Part shown: positions 16,372 to 24,583 of the stretch, piece by piece
Layout of the letters: the number at the start of each line of letters is the position of its first letter
How positions within the stretch are numbered: the first letter of the stretch is position 1
Assembly (NCBI RefSeq): GCF_030818545.1
Contig: NZ_JAUTAH010000001.1
Span: 1,059,001 to 1,123,000, forward strand
Length of the DNA stretch: 64,000 nucleotides
Direction: 5' to 3'
Origin: Brevundimonas sp. SORGH_AS_0993
GTDB lineage: Bacteria > Pseudomonadota > Alphaproteobacteria > Caulobacterales > Caulobacteraceae
Translations under genes and position numbers: made by a program
Notes under the pieces: generated by a model
The model's input: only the letters and a program-made list of their open reading frames with translations
What the model was told of the DNA's origin: nothing
Database searches by the model: none

Positions 16372-17856
16372 TCAGCGCGGCGAACGGGGCTTGCCGCCTG
16401 GGCCGCGTCCGCTGGTTCCCGATGGGCCGGCGGGCTTGCCGCTGCGGGGCCCATCGCTGCGAGAACCGTCGCTGCGAGGCTTGAAGTCGCGGCCGCCGGT
16501 CCTGGGGCCTGGCTTGTCGCCCGTCTTGAAGCCCGCCTTGAAGCCCGGCTTGGCCCCCTGCCGCCCGCCGGCGGGCTTCCTGCGGTCGTCGATGAACTGG
16601 TCGTCGCGGGGCTTGAAGGGGCGCCGGGGCCGGTCGTCGTCCGCCCGTGCAGGCCGCTCGCCCTCGGGCGCGGTGCGTTCGCGCGGCTTGAAGCTCTTCG
16701 AGTGTTCGAACTTGGGCTTGGCCTTGGCCCAGCCGTCCTTCTTGGGCGCCCGCTCGCGTCGTTCGACCGCCTCCGCCTGGGCCGTCTCGGCGGCGCGGAC
16801 GCGGCTGGGCTTCCTCGACGGGTCCGACAGGGCCGAGCCCGAACGCCCCTTGACGATGGGCGTCGAGACCCGACGGCCGGGAATGGGCGCGGGCGTCTCG
16901 ACCGTATTGCCGGTCGGCAGGTTCTCGGGCCGGATGTGGTCGGCCAGCAGTTCGCGGATCACGCGCGGCCCCACCTCCTCCACCGCTCCCACCGGCAGCA
17001 CGTCCAGGCGGAACGGCCCATAGGCCAGGCGGATCAGGCGATTGACCGTCAGGCCGACCGATTCCAGCACCTTCCTGACCTCGCGGTTCTTGCCCTCGGT
17101 GATCGAGACCGAGATCCACAGGTTCGCCGGCGCCTTGCCGTCCTCGGACTTGGACTCCTTGGCCTTGTCCAGCTTGGCCTCGATGGGGCCATAGGAGACG
17201 CCGTCCACGACCACGCCGTCCTTCAGCGCGTCCAGCTGCTCCTGGGTGATCTTGCCCCGCGCCCGCGCCCGGTACTGACGCACCAGCGAAGTCGAGGGCA
17301 GTTCCAGCGCCCGGCTCAGTTCGCCGTCGTTGGTCAGCAGCAGCAACCCTTCGGTCGCAAGGTCCAGCCGTCCGACCGAGATCACGCGCGGCAGACCGGC
17401 CGGCAGGGCGTCGAACACCGTCGGCCGCCCGGTCGGATCGCTGTGGCTGGTCAACAGGCCGGCGGGCTTGTGATAGCGCCAGACCCGTGTGGCCTGGGCC
17501 GCGCCGATGGGCTTGCCGTCCACGGTGATCACGTCGTCGCGCGTCACCAGGGTCGCGGGCGTGTCCAGGATCCGGCCGTTGACCGCCACCTTGCCCAGGC
17601 CGATCAGCCGCTCGACCTCGCGGCGCGAGGCGATGCCGGCGCGAGCCATGGCCTTGGCGATTCGCTCGCTACGGACCGGGGCGGCGTCGGCCTTGGCCGG
17701 CTTGGCGTCCCGGCCGCCCGCGCGGGGGGCCTTGGCGTTGAATGGGGCCTTCCCGTCGCCGCTCTTGCGGGGACCGGAGGATTTGAAGGGCCGGGGCGTC
17801 CGTTCGTCTTGACGGGCGCGGGGCTTCTTGTCGTTGTCGTTCGTATGGCGGACCAT
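16372..17856 (-). CDS. RsuA/RluB/E/F-family pseudouridine synthase with long basic tails
   Basis: 494 residues. About 60 low-complexity basic residues at the N-terminus are followed by an S4 RNA-binding domain (RIAKAMARAGIASRREVERLIGLG, read in pieces). The catalytic domain has GRLDLATEGLLLLTNDGE containing the catalytic Asp, and EGKNREVRKVLESVGLTVNRL. After residue about 330 a 160-residue tail of Lys/Arg/Pro/Gly repeats (KPGFKAGFKTGDKPG and similar) extends to the end; it is probably disordered and RNA-binding. Likely modifies 23S rRNA (RluB-like). Its ATG (17856) overlaps the start of the divergent tadA gene. Confidence 0.9.
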   Translation of the reverse strand: MVRHTNDNDKKPRARQDERTPRPFKSSGPRKSGDGKAPFNAKAPRAGGRDAKPAKADAAPVRSERIAKAMARAGIASRREVERLIGLGKVAVNGRILDTPATLVTRDDVITVDGKPIGAAQATRVWRYHKPAGLLTSHSDPTGRPTVFDALPAGLPRVISVGRLDLATEGLLLLTNDGELSRALELPSTSLVRQYRARARGKITQEQLDALKDGVVVDGVSYGPIEAKLDKAKESKSEDGKAPANLWISVSITEGKNREVRKVLESVGLTVNRLIRLAYGPFRLDVLPVGAVEEVGPRVIRELLADHIRPENLPTGNTVETPAPIPGRRVSTPIVKGRSGSALSDPSRKPSRVRAAETAQAEAVERRERAPKKDGWAKAKPKFEHSKSFKPRERTAPEGERPARADDDRPRRPFKPRDDQFIDDRRKPAGGRQGAKPGFKAGFKTGDKPGPRTGGRDFKPRSDGSRSDGPRSGKPAGPSGTSGRGPGGKPRSPR

Positions 17857-18327
17857 GATGAGCGGTTCATGCGCATGGCGCTGGACCAAGCGCAAGCGGC
17901 GGCGGACGCAGGAGAGGTGCCGGTGGGCGCAATTCTGGTCGATCCCGCGACGAATGCGGTGATTTCGACCGGGGCGAACGGGCCGATCGGCGCCCACGAC
18001 CCCACGGCCCATGCCGAAATCGTGGCCATGCGGCGCGCCGCCCAGGCGCTGGACAACTATCGGCTGACCGGCCTGACCCTCTATGTGACGCTGGAGCCCT
18101 GCGCCATGTGCGCCGGCGCCGTCAGCCACGCCCGCATCGGTCGCGTCGTCTGGGCCGCCGACGATCCCAAGGGCGGCGCCGTTCTCCACGGCCCCCGCCT
18201 GTTCGAACAGCCCACCTGCCACTGGCGCCCGGCGACCGATTCTGGCCTTCTGGCCGAAGAGGCGTCCGCCCTGCTCAGGACCTTCTTCCGGCAACGGAGG
18301 GGAACGGCGGCGGGCGGCGCACGTTAG
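17845..18327 (+). CDS. tadA: tRNA-specific adenosine deaminase
   Basis: 160 residues. Converts the wobble adenosine A34 of tRNA-Arg(ACG) to inosine. The zinc/deaminase motifs are complete: HAEIVAMRRAA (His ligand and proton-shuttle Glu) and LEPCAMCAGAVSHARIGRVV (two Cys ligands). ATG 17845 gives the family-like start MADHDERFMRMALDQA; ATG 17869 is an alternative with GAG upstream. With 17845 the gene overlaps the start of the divergent pseudouridine synthase by 12 bases. Confidence 0.94.
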   Translation: MADHDERFMRMALDQAQAAADAGEVPVGAILVDPATNAVISTGANGPIGAHDPTAHAEIVAMRRAAQALDNYRLTGLTLYVTLEPCAMCAGAVSHARIGRVVWAADDPKGGAVLHGPRLFEQPTCHWRPATDSGLLAEEASALLRTFFRQRRGTAAGGAR

Positions 18328-18365
18328 ACGGCCGCGCCAAGCGGCGCCGTGGGAGGAAATACGCC

Positions 18366-18791
18366 TTGTTCAAGCCGGGTCTGCCGCCGTCACTCGTCCT
18401 CAGCGGCGCCGCCGCTGTCCTGGTCCTGGCCGCCTGCGGTCCCGATCCCGACAAGGCCCCCCGCACCGGCGACGAGGTCAAGGAACGCGCCATCGAGGCC
18501 CAGACCGCCCGCCAGCGCACCGGCGCCGAGATCCAGGACCGCACCCTGAACCGCGTCGTCCACACCGTCTATCTGTGCGACAACGGCGAGCGGCTGTCGG
18601 TCGATTTCGACGACCCGCGCCAGATGGCGACGGTTCGCAACTCCTCGGGCGAGGCCGTTGATCTGTATCAGGAACGCGCCGCCGACGGCATCTGGTACCG
18701 GGCCTCCAACGTCGAACTGCGCGGCAAGGGCGTCCTGGCCACCTGGTCCGTCGAGGGCCGCCAGCCGACCCAATGCCGGGCTGTGGATTAG
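18366..18791 (+). CDS. MliC-like lipoprotein (putative lysozyme inhibitor)
   Basis: 141 residues from a TTG start at 18366, chosen because GGAGGAAA lies at about 18350-18357 with 8-base spacing and the first residues form a lipoprotein signal (hydrophobic stretch, lipobox LAAC followed by GPDPD). The mature C-terminal half, YLCDNGERLSVDF to the final Cys near the end, matches the MliC/PliC pattern of an eight-stranded barrel with a Cys pair and YRASNVELRGKG. Family members inhibit C-type lysozyme at the outer membrane. The stop codon shares bases with the stop of the opposing GNAT gene. Confidence 0.72.
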   Translation: MFKPGLPPSLVLSGAAAVLVLAACGPDPDKAPRTGDEVKERAIEAQTARQRTGAEIQDRTLNRVVHTVYLCDNGERLSVDFDDPRQMATVRNSSGEAVDLYQERAADGIWYRASNVELRGKGVLATWSVEGRQPTQCRAVD

Positions 18792-19375
18792 GCGAACGCC
18801 GCCAGCCGCCGATCCAGCCCCTCGCGCACCTCGGGCCAGTCGTCGTCTATGATGGCGAACATCGCCGTGTCGCGCGCTCGGCCGGTCCAGGTGGTCTTGT
18901 GCTTTCTCAGCACGCCTTCGGCCTTGGCGCCCAGCTTCAGGATCGCGGCCTGGCTCTGGGCGTTGACGGCGTCGGTGATGATCTCGACCCGCACAGCGCC
19001 GGCCTCAAAGGCGTGACCGAGCAACAGCCGCTTACAGGCCGGATTGATCGGCCCGCCCCGCGCCTCAGGCCGATAGAAGGTGGAGCCGATCTCGCAGCGG
19101 CGATAGGCGGGGTGGATTTCATACAGGCTGGTCGTGCCGACCACCGCCCCGTCAGATCGTCGGCGCACCGCATAGGCGATCCGCGTCCCCGCCCGCATCG
19201 CCGCCAGCGCCGCGTCCCACCAGCCGTCGAAATGCGCGCCATAGGCCGGCGCGACCATGATGTCCCAGGCGTCGGGGTCGCAATCCAGCGCCGCCCGCAC
19301 CTCGGCTTTCAGCCCCTCGTCGAACGGCTCCAGCCGGACGAACCGATCCTCCAGCGGCGCGCAGGCGATCCGCAT
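18788..19375 (-). CDS. GNAT-family N-acetyltransferase (RimJ/RimL-like)
   Basis: 195 residues. Fold pattern of the RimL/protein or small-molecule acetyltransferases: LEDRFVRLEPF at the start, VVGTTSLYEIHPAYRRCEIGSTFYRPEARGGPINPACKRLLLGHAF carrying the acetyl-CoA pocket (read in pieces), then VRVEIITDAVNAQSQAAILKLGAKAEGVLR. Acceptor unknown. The start ATG 19375 overlaps the aroB stop (TGATG), so it is cotranslated with aroK-aroB. Its stop shares bases with the convergent lipoprotein stop. Confidence 0.85.
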   Translation of the reverse strand: MRIACAPLEDRFVRLEPFDEGLKAEVRAALDCDPDAWDIMVAPAYGAHFDGWWDAALAAMRAGTRIAYAVRRRSDGAVVGTTSLYEIHPAYRRCEIGSTFYRPEARGGPINPACKRLLLGHAFEAGAVRVEIITDAVNAQSQAAILKLGAKAEGVLRKHKTTWTGRARDTAMFAIIDDDWPEVREGLDRRLAAFA

Positions 19376-20481
19376 CACCCCGTCGCCCCTTCGGCGATCA
19401 GGAAGGCCCGGACCTTGGCCGCATCCACGCCCTTGGCGACGAAGGCCCGGCCGATTCCGTGCGCCAGGATCAGGGTCAGCGCCCCGCCCTCGGCCTTCTT
19501 GTCCCCCGCCATCAGGGCCAGCAGCCGGCCGGCGGCGAATGCTCCCGCCTGCTCCAGCCGTGTCGGCAGGCCCGCCGCCGCGACGACCGCCTCGACCCGC
19601 GCCACATCAGCGGCCGAACACAGACCCTGGGCTGCCGAATACCGGAACGCCATGCAGCACCCCAGCGCCACCGCCTCGCCATGCGCCAACGCCCCCTCGT
19701 CGAACCCGACCTCGGTCTCCACCGCATGGCCGAAGGTGTGGCCCAGGTTCAGCAGGGCGCGCCGCCCCGCCTCCTTCTCGTCCTCGCCGACCACCGCGCT
19801 CTTGATCTCGACCGAGCGGATCACCGCCCGTTCCAGCGCCGCCGGATCGCCCGTCGCTCCCACGGCGCCCTCGCCCGCCAACCAGTCGAAGAAGGCCGCG
19901 TCGCAGATCAGCCCGTGCTTCACAACCTCGGCCCAGCCGGACCGCACCTGCCGCTCCGGCAAGGTCGCCAGAACGTCGATGTCGGCCAGCACCAGACGCG
20001 GCTGATGAAAGGCGCCGACCAGGTTCTTGCCGCGCGGCGTGTCGATGGCCGTCTTGCCGCCGACGGAAGAGTCCACCTGGGCCAGGAGGGTCGTCGGAAC
20101 CTGCACGAAGTCGATGCCCCGCATGTAGAGCGCCGCCGCCAGACCGGCCAGATCCCCCACCACGCCGCCGCCCAGGGCGATGACCACGTCCTTGCGGTCC
20201 AGGCCGATCTCCAGCAACCGGTCCAGCACCCGCTCCAACTGGGCAAAGGACTTGGACCCCTCTCCCGCCGGGACCGTGACCGTCTGGCTGGTCACGCCCG
20301 CCGCGCGCAGCGATGCGGTCAGGGCCGGGCCGTGCAGGGCGGCCACCGTCTCGTCGCTGACGATCACCGTCCGCCCCTTGGCCAGGGGCGCGACGCGCGC
20401 GCCGGCCTGGGCCAGCAGGCCGCGCCCGACCACGACCTCATAGTCGGCGAAGCCGCCGCCGCTGACAGGAATGGCGATCAT
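19375..20481 (-). CDS. aroB: 3-dehydroquinate synthase
   Basis: 368 residues. Second step of the shikimate pathway, DAHP to 3-dehydroquinate, with NAD+ and a divalent metal. Motifs: [41 protein letters not shown], and metal ligands in [12 protein letters not shown] and [11 protein letters not shown]. Its ATG overlaps the TGA of aroK (ATGA), the usual aroK-aroB operon. Confidence 0.97.
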   Translation of the reverse strand: MIAIPVSGGGFADYEVVVGRGLLAQAGARVAPLAKGRTVIVSDETVAALHGPALTASLRAAGVTSQTVTVPAGEGSKSFAQLERVLDRLLEIGLDRKDVVIALGGGVVGDLAGLAAALYMRGIDFVQVPTTLLAQVDSSVGGKTAIDTPRGKNLVGAFHQPRLVLADIDVLATLPERQVRSGWAEVVKHGLICDAAFFDWLAGEGAVGATGDPAALERAVIRSVEIKSAVVGEDEKEAGRRALLNLGHTFGHAVETEVGFDEGALAHGEAVALGCCMAFRYSAAQGLCSAADVARVEAVVAAAGLPTRLEQAGAFAAGRLLALMAGDKKAEGGALTLILAHGIGRAFVAKGVDAAKVRAFLIAEGATG

Positions 20482-21044
20482 GACTGGGTCTCCGTGCGCC
20501 GCCTCTGGCGCCAGTGTCGGCGCAGGCTCTTGTGAATGGCGTCCACCGCCTGACCGTGAGACCCCAGCCCCACGTCAACGACCACGTCGGCCTCGCCATA
20601 GATGGGATAGCGAACCTCGGCCAGGGCTGTCAGAACCTCCAGCGGATCCTTGTCCCGCAACAGGGGCCGGGTGTCGCGCCGCGCCACCCGTTCGGCGATC
20701 ACCGCCAGGTCGGCTTTCAGCCAGACCGTGTCGGCCCGTTGCTTCAACAGGGCGCGGGTCTCGGGGTTCATCATCGCCCCGCCGCCGGTCGCCAGAACGA
20801 TGGGCGGCCCCTCCAGCAGGCGCCGGATCACCCGGGCCTCTCCGGCCCGGAACTCGTCCTCGCCCAGGGCGGCGAAGATTTCGGACACCGTCATGCCCGC
20901 CGCCGATTCGATCTCCACGTCCCCGTCGGCGAACGGCAGCCGCAGCCGATTGGCCAGTCGCCGCCCCACCGACGATTTGCCCACGCCCATCAGGCCGACC
21001 AGGGCTATGGTGCGGGTCGGACCGGGATTCGCGCGCCGCCTCAT
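20478..21044 (-). CDS. aroK: Shikimate kinase
   Basis: 188 residues. Phosphorylates shikimate at O3. P-loop [18 protein letters not shown] for Mg/shikimate, [28 protein letters not shown] and the lid [13 protein letters not shown]. Start ATG 21044 gives the typical short basic leader before the Walker A motif; the frame remains open upstream but without family similarity. The 125 bases to xerD form a divergent promoter region. Confidence 0.95.
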   Translation of the reverse strand: MRRRANPGPTRTIALVGLMGVGKSSVGRRLANRLRLPFADGDVEIESAAGMTVSEIFAALGEDEFRAGEARVIRRLLEGPPIVLATGGGAMMNPETRALLKQRADTVWLKADLAVIAERVARRDTRPLLRDKDPLEVLTALAEVRYPIYGEADVVVDVGLGSHGQAVDAIHKSLRRHWRQRRRTETQS

Positions 21045-21169
21045 CCGGCGGCTCCGGCGGAACGGCAGGCTTGGCGGATGGAAACGGCGAAGGCGCGGGC
21101 AGGCATGATCCCTGAAACCTCTACACCAAGCCTGGCCGTGCGCCATCCGTTCGCGGCGCCGATCGTCGC

Positions 21170-22090
21170 ATGACGCCCCAGATCGAGGCCTTTCTGGAGA
21201 TGATGGCGGTCGAGCGCGACGCCTCCCCCCACACCCTGGCCGCCTATGGCCGCGACCTGGCGGACGCCGAGGCGTCCCTGTCCGGCGCGGGCGGCCTGCT
21301 GGGCGCGGACGCGGCAGCGGTGGAGGGCTGGTTCGCCGAGCTGTCGCGGCGCGGCCTGTCCGCCGCGACGGCCGCGCGCAGGCGCTCGTCCGCCCGCCAG
21401 TTCTATCGCTTCGCCCTGGCCGAGGGCTGGCGCGCAGACGACCCGTCGCGCCGTCTGGATGCACCCAAACAGGGCCGCGCCTTGCCCAAGGTCTTGAGCC
21501 GCGCCGAGATCGACGCCCTGCTGGCCGCCTCAGCCGCCCGCGACGCCGCCGCCGGCCTGCGTCTGGTCGCTCTGGTGGAGATGGCCTACGCCTCGGGCCT
21601 GCGGGTGTCCGAACTGCTGGGCCTGAAGGTCGATGCGGTGCGGCGCGACCCGGCCTATCTGATCGTGCGCGGCAAGGGCGGCAAGGAACGACTGGCCCCC
21701 CTGAACCCCGCCGCCCGCGAGGCGATCAAGGCGTGGCTGACCGCCCGGGACGCCAAATTCAAGGGCAAGGCGGGGCGAAAGCCCCAGGCGCCGGAAAGTC
21801 CGTGGATGTTCCCCTCCTCGGGCCGCACCGGCCATCTGACGCCCCGCCGCTTCGCCCAACTGCTGGACCAGGCGGCCCTGACGGCGGGCATCGACCCGGC
21901 CCGCGTCAGCCCCCACGTCCTGCGCCACGCCTTCGCCACCCACCTGCTGGAAGGGGGCGCCGACCTGCGGGTCGTCCAGACCCTGCTCGGCCACGCCGAC
22001 ATCGCCACGACCCAGATCTACACCCACGTCGCCACCGACCGCCTGGCCCAGGTCGTCCACCAAAACCACCCCTTGGCGCGCGACGACTGA
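21170..22090 (+). CDS. xerD: Site-specific tyrosine recombinase XerD
   Basis: 306 residues. Resolves chromosome dimers at dif with XerC and FtsK. N-terminal SAM-like core-binding domain (residues 1-95) then the catalytic domain with Arg in ASGLRVSELLGL, Lys in GKGGKERLAP, HVLRHAFATHLLEGGADLR, LLGHADIATTQIYTHV giving the final His and nucleophile Tyr. All R-K-H-R-H-Y positions are present. No integron, phage or dif site was recognised nearby. Confidence 0.93.
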   Translation: MTPQIEAFLEMMAVERDASPHTLAAYGRDLADAEASLSGAGGLLGADAAAVEGWFAELSRRGLSAATAARRRSSARQFYRFALAEGWRADDPSRRLDAPKQGRALPKVLSRAEIDALLAASAARDAAAGLRLVALVEMAYASGLRVSELLGLKVDAVRRDPAYLIVRGKGGKERLAPLNPAAREAIKAWLTARDAKFKGKAGRKPQAPESPWMFPSSGRTGHLTPRRFAQLLDQAALTAGIDPARVSPHVLRHAFATHLLEGGADLRVVQTLLGHADIATTQIYTHVATDRLAQVVHQNHPLARDD

Positions 22091-22201
22091 CTGCCCGGTC
22101 GGAAAGACTGGCCGATTGAAATCATCGATTGTTTTCATCGTTCGTCCGCCCTGCGTTTGGCGCAAGCAAACTGCGCGGATTGAAGACGAAAGACCGAGCA
22201 G

Positions 22202-22396
22202 ATGCCCAAGGACTTCTACCCTGGACTCACCGCCTTCCTCTTCGCCGCTGGCTGGCGTCGCGTCGTGAACGCCAAGGGCAGCCACGAGAAACGGAGACAT
22301 TCCGACCAACCGCAGGCCGTCATCGTGCCGCGCTCCAAGAGCCGCCACACTGCCAATAGCGTTCTCAAACAAGCTGGCTTGCCGAAGGCTTTCTGA
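22202..22396 (+). CDS. Solitary HicA-like toxin (mRNA interferase family)
   Basis: 64 residues with the dsRBD-like HicA pattern: LFAAGWRRVVNAKGSHEKRRH containing the expected catalytic His in GSH, then VIVPRSK and NSVLKQAGL at the C-terminus. HicA toxins cleave mRNA and are normally paired with a HicB antitoxin. No HicB-like frame is seen within the 111 bases upstream or 87 bases downstream, so it is orphan here, or inactive, or neutralised from elsewhere. Start ATG 22202 has no strong ribosome site. An imperfect palindrome (GCGTTTG...CAAACTGC) lies about 30 bases upstream and could be an operator. Confidence 0.7.
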   Translation: MPKDFYPGLTAFLFAAGWRRVVNAKGSHEKRRHSDQPQAVIVPRSKSRHTANSVLKQAGLPKAF

Positions 22397-22483
22397 CACC
22401 CGCTTGCCCGACGGCGTCGACGTCTCTAGTTTCGCCCGCCTTCCCTAAGGGCGCTTCGCCCGCCCCCAGTCCCGGACGCCTTT

Positions 22484-23437
22484 ATGGCCACGCACTATCT
22501 CGACTTCGAAAAGCCGATCGCCGATCTGGAAGCCAAGATCGACGAACTGTCCGCCCTGTCCCAGACGACGGGCGGCTTCGAGACGGAAATCGCCGGCCTG
22601 CGCAAGAAGGCCGCCCAGCTTCGCAAGAAGACCTATGCGGGCCTCGACCCCTGGATGAAAACCCAGGTCGCGCGCCATCCGCAGCGGCCCCACTTCGTCG
22701 ACTATGTCGCGGGCCTGTTCACCGACTGGAACGAACTTCACGGCGACCGCCAGTTCGGCGACGACCAGGCCATCCTGGGCGGCCTGGCCCGTTTTCGGGG
22801 CCGGCCCGTGGTCGTCATGGGCCATGAGAAGGGCCACGACACCACCACCCGCCTGACCCACAACTTCGGCATGGCGCGGCCAGAGGGCTATCGCAAGGCC
22901 GTGCGCCTGATGGACATGGCCGAGCGGTTCGGCCTGCCGGTGCTCAGCTTCGTGGACACCGCCGGCGCCTACCCGGGCCTGGGCGCCGAGGAACGCGGTC
23001 AGGCCGAGGCCATCGCCCGCTCCACCGAGCGCTGCCTGACCCTGGGCGTGCCCTCCATCGCCACCATCACGGGCGAAGGCGGTTCGGGCGGCGCCATCGC
23101 CATCGCCGCCGCAAGCCGGGTGATCATGCTGGAGCATTCGATCTATTCGGTGATCTCTCCGGAGGGCGCGGCCGGCATCCTGTGGCGCGACGGCTCGCGC
23201 GGTCGGGACGCCGCCATGGCCATGAAGATCACCGGCCCCGATCTTATCCAGCTCAAGATCGTCGATCGCCTGATCGAGGAACCCGTCGGCGGCGCCCACG
23301 CCGACCGCCAGGCCGCCATCGCCAATGTCGGCGACGTGCTGGCGGACGAGTTGAAGCGGTTCGACGGTCTGTCTCCCCAGCAGATCAGGAAGCAGCGCGC
23401 CGACCGCTTCTACGCCATCGGCGCCCTGGGCGGCTGA
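22484..23437 (+). CDS. accA: Acetyl-CoA carboxylase carboxyltransferase subunit alpha
   Basis: 317 residues. Forms malonyl-CoA with AccD from carboxybiotin. N-terminal ATHYLDFEKPIADLEAKI, then FVDYVAGLFTDWNELHGDRQFGDD, FVDTAGAYPGLGAEERGQAEAIA, TGEGGSGGAIAI and SPEGAAGILWRD, all family hallmarks. Not grouped with accD or the fab genes but about 14 kb from them. A small stem-loop at 23475-23495 follows the gene without a T-run. Confidence 0.97.
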   Translation: MATHYLDFEKPIADLEAKIDELSALSQTTGGFETEIAGLRKKAAQLRKKTYAGLDPWMKTQVARHPQRPHFVDYVAGLFTDWNELHGDRQFGDDQAILGGLARFRGRPVVVMGHEKGHDTTTRLTHNFGMARPEGYRKAVRLMDMAERFGLPVLSFVDTAGAYPGLGAEERGQAEAIARSTERCLTLGVPSIATITGEGGSGGAIAIAAASRVIMLEHSIYSVISPEGAAGILWRDGSRGRDAAMAMKITGPDLIQLKIVDRLIEEPVGGAHADRQAAIANVGDVLADELKRFDGLSPQQIRKQRADRFYAIGALGG

Positions 23438-23564
23438 ACCCAGACACCCGCTGCATTAACGCGCCGTCCACTCTCGAATGCCAAGATGGCGTTCGTGGGA
23501 TATGCAAGCAGCAATGGGCGGTCAGCCATGATCGACACGGCCGTATGATCAGACCGAGTCGAAC

Positions 23565-24113
23565 ATGAGCACGCCCTCCTCTCTGCGCGACAGCGCCGTG
23601 TTCAACTTCAGCGAAGCCGTGACGATGATCGTCGACGACTCGCCCTTTTCCCTGACCTTGACGGCCAACGCCCTGGCCGGTTTCGGCATTCGTCCCACCT
23701 ACGCCGTCGGAACCGGAACCCAGGCGCAGAAGCTGTTGAAGGACAAGACGATCGACCTTCTGGTCGTCGATACGGACATGCCGGACATCGACGGTTATGA
23801 ACTGGTGCGCTGGCTGCGACGGTCGGCGCCCAACCCCAACGCCTTTGTCCCGGTCATCATGACCGCCAGCCACATTCGTCGGGGTCGCGTCACCGAGGCG
23901 CGCGACTGCGGCGCGAACTTCGTCGTCACCAAACCGTTCAGCCCCAGCCTGCTGCTGGAAAGGATCCTGTGGGTGGCGCGCGACAACCGGCCCTTCCTTG
24001 AGGTCGGCGACTATTTCGGACCGGATCGACGCATCCGCAACGAAGAATACGATGGAGAGGAACGTCGCGCCGACATGCTGCGCCGGCGTCAGAATTCGGA
24101 GAACGCCCTATGA
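23565..24113 (+). CDS. Single-domain response regulator with GPDRR tail
   Basis: 182 residues. A receiver domain from about residue 18 to 140 with acidic pair VDDSP, phospho-Asp in VVDTDMPDIDGYE, Thr/Ser in IMTASH, and Lys in VTKPFSP. No DNA-binding output; the tail after residue 145 contains VGDYFGPDRRIRNEEYDGEERR, a motif shared by a group of alphaproteobacterial CheY-like regulators of uncertain role. Its stop overlaps the start of the next gene by four bases (ATGA), so the two probably act together. Confidence 0.87.
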   Translation: MSTPSSLRDSAVFNFSEAVTMIVDDSPFSLTLTANALAGFGIRPTYAVGTGTQAQKLLKDKTIDLLVVDTDMPDIDGYELVRWLRRSAPNPNAFVPVIMTASHIRRGRVTEARDCGANFVVTKPFSPSLLLERILWVARDNRPFLEVGDYFGPDRRIRNEEYDGEERRADMLRRRQNSENAL

Positions 24114-24583
24114 GCGTGATCACGCATAAACAAGCCAGGTCGCGTCTCGGCCAGATGATGAACAAGCCCGGAGGCGTCAGCGTCGGGGTCGCCCTGGCGC
24201 AGGCCAAGGCCAATCTGGCCCCGCTTGAGGATCAGGCTCGAACGATCATCGCGGATAATATCGCCGCCCTGCTGGCGCCGACGCCCGCCGACATGATCGA
24301 GCCGATGCGGCTGGACATGGCCTACAGCGCCTCAAGCCAGATCATCGACGCGGCCAGTCCGTTCGAGATGGACGATCTTTGCAAGGCGGCCAAGGGGCTG
24401 TGCGACCTTCTGGACGCCGCGCCCCGTCAGGGCGGGTTCGATTGGCGGATCGCCACCGTCCACGCCCAGGCCATGAAGGTTCTTCTGTCGCTGCCTTCGA
24501 CGGAGGCCGAGGCCCGCACCGCCATTATCGCCAATCTGCACGAGGTGCTGAAGCGCAAGCTGCCCGGTCAGCCTCAGGGCTGA
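24110..24583 (+). CDS. Uncharacterised all-helical protein coupled to the response regulator
   Basis: 157 residues, predicted helical throughout, no signal peptide or membrane segment. Notable stretches are QARTIIADNIAALLAP, AYSASSQIIDAASPF and LCKAAKGLCDLLDAA. I do not recognise the family. The ATGA overlap with the receiver gene suggests it is the output partner or a phosphotransfer/adaptor protein; no obvious Hpt His motif can be defended. The last ten bases overlap the end of the opposing ABC transporter gene. Confidence 0.72.
   Translation: MSVITHKQARSRLGQMMNKPGGVSVGVALAQAKANLAPLEDQARTIIADNIAALLAPTPADMIEPMRLDMAYSASSQIIDAASPFEMDDLCKAAKGLCDLLDAAPRQGGFDWRIATVHAQAMKVLLSLPSTEAEARTAIIANLHEVLKRKLPGQPQG

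Noticed and set aside
18328-18365. Extension of tadA frame or frameshift into the lipoprotein gene
   Set aside because: The lipoprotein has its own ribosome site and lipobox signal in a different frame and tadA is full length.
21170-22090. XerD-type recombinase as a phage or integron integrase
   Set aside because: It has the length and motifs of chromosomal XerD, is surrounded by housekeeping genes and has no att repeats or cassette genes.
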